Source: Bacteroidales bacterium (GTDB lineage Bacteria > Bacteroidota > Bacteroidia > Bacteroidales > UBA932). From it: 8,476 nt of DNA. Below the pieces are notes generated by a model. That model saw only the letters and a program-made list of their open reading frames with translations. It had not been told where the DNA came from and ran no database searches. Below are positions 5,147 to 8,476 of this stretch, piece after piece. The position numbers were made by a program, and so were the translations under genes. The DNA is taken from contig JAEENZ010000270.1 in NCBI GenBank assembly GCA_016283985.1, forward strand, positions 1 to 8,476, written 5' to 3'. Numbering within the stretch: position 1 is the stretch's first letter; each line of letters starts with the position of its first letter.

Positions 5147-7792
5147 ATGAAGAAGCAAATACTATTTTTTATCCTGGCAGCGGTGCTCGTGTCGGGCGGA
5201 TGTCAGGCAGTCAATGAGAGAGCCCTTGTGGAGATGCCGCAGGAGGGCGAGGCAAAGGTGATAAACGGTTTTGTGCCGGATGGTGACCTGTTGCCTTATG
5301 TAAGCATAAAAGTGAACGAAGAACTTGCAGAGGAGCTGGAAGCGGCGACGGATGAGGATGGATATGTGCAGACCGCCGGGGTCAAGAGCCTTCCGGGCAA
5401 TGGAATCGTGCGCATGCGCCGTCTGTTCCAGAACGGTGGCAGGTTCGAACCCCGCATGCGTGCCAAGGGCCTGCACCTGTGGTATAAGGTGGAATATGAC
5501 GAAAGCGGCAGCGTAACCAAGGCGGGCGCGGCCCTCAACTTCCCCGGGGTGGAAATCATCGAATACAACCCCAGGATAGAGATAGTGGGCAATCCCAAAG
5601 TGATCTCTTATGTCGAACCCCGTGGCACGTCCACGCTTACTGCCAGCGCTCCTTTCAACGATCCCTTGCTGGAGAAGCAGTGGCACTACTATAACAATGG
5701 CAGCGCAGCTTCTTCCGTGAGCGGCTGTGACATTAATGTTTTTCCTGTCTGGAAGACATACAAGACGGGAAGTGCGGATATCGTTGTGGGTGTGGTGGAT
5801 ACGGGTATAGATTTCAATCATGAGGATCTGTCAGCAAACATGTGGGAGAATCCGGAAAAGAAAGGCAACAACCGTTTCGGTTATAACTTTGCCCAGAGTT
5901 CCTTTACCGTTAACCCCGGTGATCACGGAACCCATGTCGCCGGCACCATCGCTGCTGTAAACAATAACGGAAAGGGCGTCTGCGGTATTGCTGGTGGGAA
6001 TTCATCGAAGAATGAGAAGGGCGTAAAGCTTATGTCCTGCCAGATATTCGACGGAGAGAAGCAGGGGTCCGGTGCCGAAGCGATCATTTGGAGCTGCAAC
6101 CATGGCGCAATCATCTCCCAAAACAGCTGGGGTTTGATTCAGCCGGCCACGACTCCGGAGTCTCTCAAGAATGCGGTAGACTATTTTATCGAATTTGCCG
6201 GATTCGACGAGAACGGTAACCAGGCAGGCCCGATGGCCGGAGGCATAGTGATTTTTGCTGCCGGCAACGATGATTCGACCACCCCTTACGGAGTGGATTA
6301 CGAGCGAATGTACATCGTGAGTTCGGTAGGTGCGGACTACAAGCGTGCCTACTATTCCAACTATGGTCCTTGGGTTCACATTGCGGCCCCCGGCGGTGAT
6401 GCCAGGAAGGGAAATCAGGTCCTTAGTACATACCCGGGCAATAAGTACGGACTTGCCCAGGGTACCTCCATGGCCTGCCCGCATGTGAGCGGTGTCGCTG
6501 CTCTCATTCTTGCCAACCGGACGGCCAAAGGATTCAAGAATTCCGACCTCCGCAATCTGATGAACGAGTCAGCAGTGAACATCAGTTCCTTTAATAAAGG
6601 AGTGCAAATGGGTATCGGCCTCATCAATGCATACGGCGCCATTGCGGGAGCCGGAGGAAAGGCCCCGGATAAGCCCAACCCTCCCGTGCTTTCCTCACAG
6701 TCCAACAACGTCATCTGCACTTTGACCGTCCCTGCCGACGAAGATGACGGCACTCCGAATGCAATTTATGTTTACTACAGTACTTCTGATTTCAACAAGA
6801 CGGACAATGCGGAATTCGCAATGTTCTATGTTGGAGATGGCGTAACCGCTGGCTCTACCATTCAGGGCACGATTACCGGCCTGGAGTTCAATACCAAGTA
6901 CTATATGGCTGCCCAGGCGGTAGACCTCGCCGGCAACCGTTCCGGACTGACATCCCGTGTGCAGGTCACGACGGGCGGCAACAATGCCCCTGAACTCACT
7001 AAGCTGGGAGTTGTATCAGTGACGATCAAACCTCACGAAAAAGCTTCGATGGACTTCAGTATCAACGAGCCGGACGGGCATTTCTATTCTATTGAACTGA
7101 AGAAAGGCTCGACCGGCACGGTGCTCGACACCCTCACCAGGAATCTGCCAAAGATAGTGCTGACGGGAGCCAATACTCCTTCCGGGAGCTTCAAGGACAC
7201 CCTGGTGGTAACCGATTACTACGGCCTCAGCGTGCAGCAGATCGTGGATTATACGGTTCTGGAGAACCATAAGCCTTATGTGGGTAAGAAACTGGAGGAT
7301 ATCGCGTTCGGTTCAATATCCGATCCGAATATAGTGCTGAATGCAACGGATTATTTCAAGGATGATGACGGGGAGGAACTCTCATACGCCATCACCCTGA
7401 GCAATACCATGGTCTGCAATGCGACCTACTCTTCCGGCAAGTTCCATATAACGCCCATGAATTTTGGTAATGTGGAAATAGGCATAGAAGGCACGGACGT
7501 TCGTGGCGAGAAGGTATCGCAGAGTTTCCGGGTACTTATCCGGGACGGCAGCCGCAGCGTGGACATCTATCCGAATCCCGTGAGCGACGTGCTCAACATC
7601 CGCACCGGAGAAGATGGCACGTGGCACGTCCGCATCATCTCCCAGACAGGATCCGTGTTCTATGATGCGACGCTGGAGATAGGCCCATTCGATCCCGTAA
7701 GCGTGGATATGACGAAGGCCTTCCCGGGCGTTTATACCGTCATCCTCACCAAGGACGGCAAGGAAGAGAAGTTCAACTTTGTAAAGATCTGA
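5147..7792 (+). CDS. S8 (subtilisin) serine peptidase with T9SS C-terminal sorting domain
   Basis: This 881-residue exported endopeptidase has an intact subtilase core. The catalytic triad is Asp218 (VVGVVDTGID), His263 (GDHGTHVAGT) and Ser441 (GTSMACPHVSG), with the oxyanion Asn374 in AAGND. Layout: signal peptide 1-18; an N-terminal propeptide-like domain at about 25-155, probably the Bacteroidota subtilase N-terminal domain; catalytic domain about 175-505; FN3-like domain about 508-610; cadherin-like repeats about 615-703 and 709-800 (the second with YFKDDDGEELSYAITLSN); and a type A T9SS sorting domain about 803-881 with IYPNPVSDVLNI, GVYTVIL and a final KFNFVKI. The sorting domain predicts transport across the outer membrane by the Por system and surface attachment or release. 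Cys19 in VSGGC may be a weak lipobox, so the N-terminus is ambiguous. The ATG follows the upstream stop by 9 nt with a GAGA purine stretch, and it leads directly into the signal peptide. The target protein is unknown. Confidence 0.95.
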   Translation: MKKQILFFILAAVLVSGGCQAVNERALVEMPQEGEAKVINGFVPDGDLLPYVSIKVNEELAEELEAATDEDGYVQTAGVKSLPGNGIVRMRRLFQNGGRFEPRMRAKGLHLWYKVEYDESGSVTKAGAALNFPGVEIIEYNPRIEIVGNPKVISYVEPRGTSTLTASAPFNDPLLEKQWHYYNNGSAASSVSGCDINVFPVWKTYKTGSADIVVGVVDTGIDFNHEDLSANMWENPEKKGNNRFGYNFAQSSFTVNPGDHGTHVAGTIAAVNNNGKGVCGIAGGNSSKNEKGVKLMSCQIFDGEKQGSGAEAIIWSCNHGAIISQNSWGLIQPATTPESLKNAVDYFIEFAGFDENGNQAGPMAGGIVIFAAGNDDSTTPYGVDYERMYIVSSVGADYKRAYYSNYGPWVHIAAPGGDARKGNQVLSTYPGNKYGLAQGTSMACPHVSGVAALILANRTAKGFKNSDLRNLMNESAVNISSFNKGVQMGIGLINAYGAIAGAGGKAPDKPNPPVLSSQSNNVICTLTVPADEDDGTPNAIYVYYSTSDFNKTDNAEFAMFYVGDGVTAGSTIQGTITGLEFNTKYYMAAQAVDLAGNRSGLTSRVQVTTGGNNAPELTKLGVVSVTIKPHEKASMDFSINEPDGHFYSIELKKGSTGTVLDTLTRNLPKIVLTGANTPSGSFKDTLVVTDYYGLSVQQIVDYTVLENHKPYVGKKLEDIAFGSISDPNIVLNATDYFKDDDGEELSYAITLSNTMVCNATYSSGKFHITPMNFGNVEIGIEGTDVRGEKVSQSFRVLIRDGSRSVDIYPNPVSDVLNIRTGEDGTWHVRIISQTGSVFYDATLEIGPFDPVSVDMTKAFPGVYTVILTKDGKEEKFNFVKI

Positions 7793-7796
7793 TGCC

Positions 7797-8476
7797 ATGA
7801 AGAAGATATTGTCCATTATGATACTCGCCGCCGCGGTTTCGGCGGCATCGGCACAGACTCTGCCTTCGCTGCTCGTGAACTCTGATCCTGCTGCAATGGG
7901 AGCCGCAGGCATATCGGCGCTGGGCTCGGGCGCCCACGCCCTTCAGGGCTACGCCGCATCCTCCGCCCTCATGGAAGGGATGGCTGCGGCCGGAGTCAGC
8001 TATGCATCCTGGCAGCCCAAGGCGGCCTCCGACAAGGTGCTGGACGCCTCTGCGGCCGTGCTGCTGATGGAGAAGTTCTCCGTTGCCCTGGAATACAAGA
8101 GCTTCATTCAACCCGAATACGAGGTCACCGGTCCCACCGGATCCGTAAGTCAGGTCACGCCGACCTTTACCCCTAAGGAATCTTCCATCGCCCTGGGCCT
8201 GGGATACCGCATCATGCCCGGACTTTCCGCCGCCCTCACCGTACGCAGCACTTCATCCGTGCTCGCCAAAGACGCGAAGGCATCCGCATTCGGCATTGAC
8301 GTGAGCGCTGCGTATTCGAAGGATAAGCTCCAGGCTGGACTTGCCGTATGCAACCTTGGCGGCAAGGTGAACTATGGCGGTGGAGACTATTCACAGCCGT
8401 CGCTTCTCAAGGCCGGGGCGGCCTACGAGGCTATCGAAGGACTGAAGGCCGGTGCGGAGGTCTCTTATCTCTTTGC
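7797..8476 (+). CDS. PorV/PorQ-like outer-membrane beta-barrel protein (partial, 3' end cut)
   Basis: The frame opens at the ATG at 7797, 4 nt after the protease stop, and runs off the window after 226 codons. The signal peptide MKKILSIMILAAAVSAASAQ has probable cleavage after Ala19. The mature start SLLVNSDPAAMGAAGISAL matches the N-terminal pattern of PorV/PorQ (FadL-like, UPF0164-type) barrels, in which a DxxxxGxG/MGxAG stretch opens the protein. Amphipathic strands follow, such as VSYASWQP, KFSVALEYKSF, IALGLGYRIMPG, FGIDVSAAYSKDKLQ and LAVCNLGGKVNYGG, then LLKAGAAYE. The family's PorV binds T9SS cargo sorting domains and carries them to the PorU sortase; PorQ is related. The T9SS-type cargo gene directly upstream fits this. 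Which subfamily it belongs to, and whether it works in T9SS at all, cannot be settled from this fragment. The alternative Met at residue 8 would remove the charged start of the signal peptide and is less likely. Confidence 0.8.
   Translation, partial: MKKILSIMILAAAVSAASAQTLPSLLVNSDPAAMGAAGISALGSGAHALQGYAASSALMEGMAAAGVSYASWQPKAASDKVLDASAAVLLMEKFSVALEYKSFIQPEYEVTGPTGSVSQVTPTFTPKESSIALGLGYRIMPGLSAALTVRSTSSVLAKDAKASAFGIDVSAAYSKDKLQAGLAVCNLGGKVNYGGGDYSQPSLLKAGAAYEAIEGLKAGAEVSYLF

Noticed and set aside
4553..5821. Minus-strand open frames of about 200 and 219 codons opposite the small secreted protein and the protease N-terminus
   Set aside because: The plus-strand proteins have convincing signal peptides and domains. 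The minus-strand translations look like unstructured shadow sequence with no recognisable motif.
7792..7800. ATGCCATGA overlapping the protease stop, a two-codon start-stop that also covers the next ATG
   Set aside because: It is too short to interpret and easily arises by chance in a 4-nt gap. Simple translational coupling of the two genes is a sufficient explanation.
1..8476. CRISPR arrays, tRNA/rRNA genes, insertion sequences, riboswitches or att sites
   Set aside because: Non-coding sequence is limited to gaps of 4-17 nt plus one 72-nt intergenic region, which is explained by a terminator and a promoter. No direct-repeat arrays, transposase fragments or inverted-repeat ends were seen.

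Overview
The window looks like a stretch of Bacteroidota chromosome, most likely a member of the Bacteroidales. Four things support this: a SusC/SusD outer-membrane uptake pair, SusD-type lipoproteins, a subtilase carrying a type IX secretion (T9SS) C-terminal sorting domain, and a promoter matching the Bacteroides-type -33 TTTG / -7 TAnnTTTG consensus. By eye the G+C content is a little above 50% with many C-ending codons. Together with the T9SS cargo this points away from classical low-GC human-gut Bacteroides, but the genus cannot be named from this sequence alone. All genes are on the + strand and the coding density is very high. No RNA gene, insertion sequence or CRISPR array was seen.

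Unit 1 (1-4456) is the tail of a SusC-like TonB-dependent transporter, a complete SusD-like lipoprotein, and two further surface-type lipoproteins in the SusE/SusF position. The gaps are 17, 16 and 12 nt. The first lipoprotein has a Calx-beta-like domain and the second has FN3/Ig-like domains. Both end in a similar beta-rich C-terminal domain, and the second finishes with an Ala-Pro tail. A strong rho-independent terminator at 4425-4456 closes the unit.

Unit 2 (from about 4436) starts at a promoter whose -33 element lies in the loop of that terminator and whose -7 element ends 5 nt before an ATG, so the mRNA is predicted to be nearly leaderless. It encodes a small secreted protein of unknown function, an 881-residue S8 serine peptidase with an N-terminal prodomain, FN3 and cadherin-like repeats and a T9SS sorting domain, and the first three quarters or so of a PorV/PorQ-like outer-membrane beta-barrel protein. 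Gaps are 9 and 4 nt.

Functional reading (inference): unit 1 captures and imports an oligomeric nutrient through a SusCD lid-and-barrel transporter with accessory binding lipoproteins. Unit 2 puts a protease on or outside the cell surface, with a T9SS-type shuttle-like barrel encoded directly next to it. No carbohydrate-active enzyme is present, so the SusCD substrate could be peptide (as for RagAB) rather than glycan. The intact terminator and separate promoter argue that the two units are transcribed independently.
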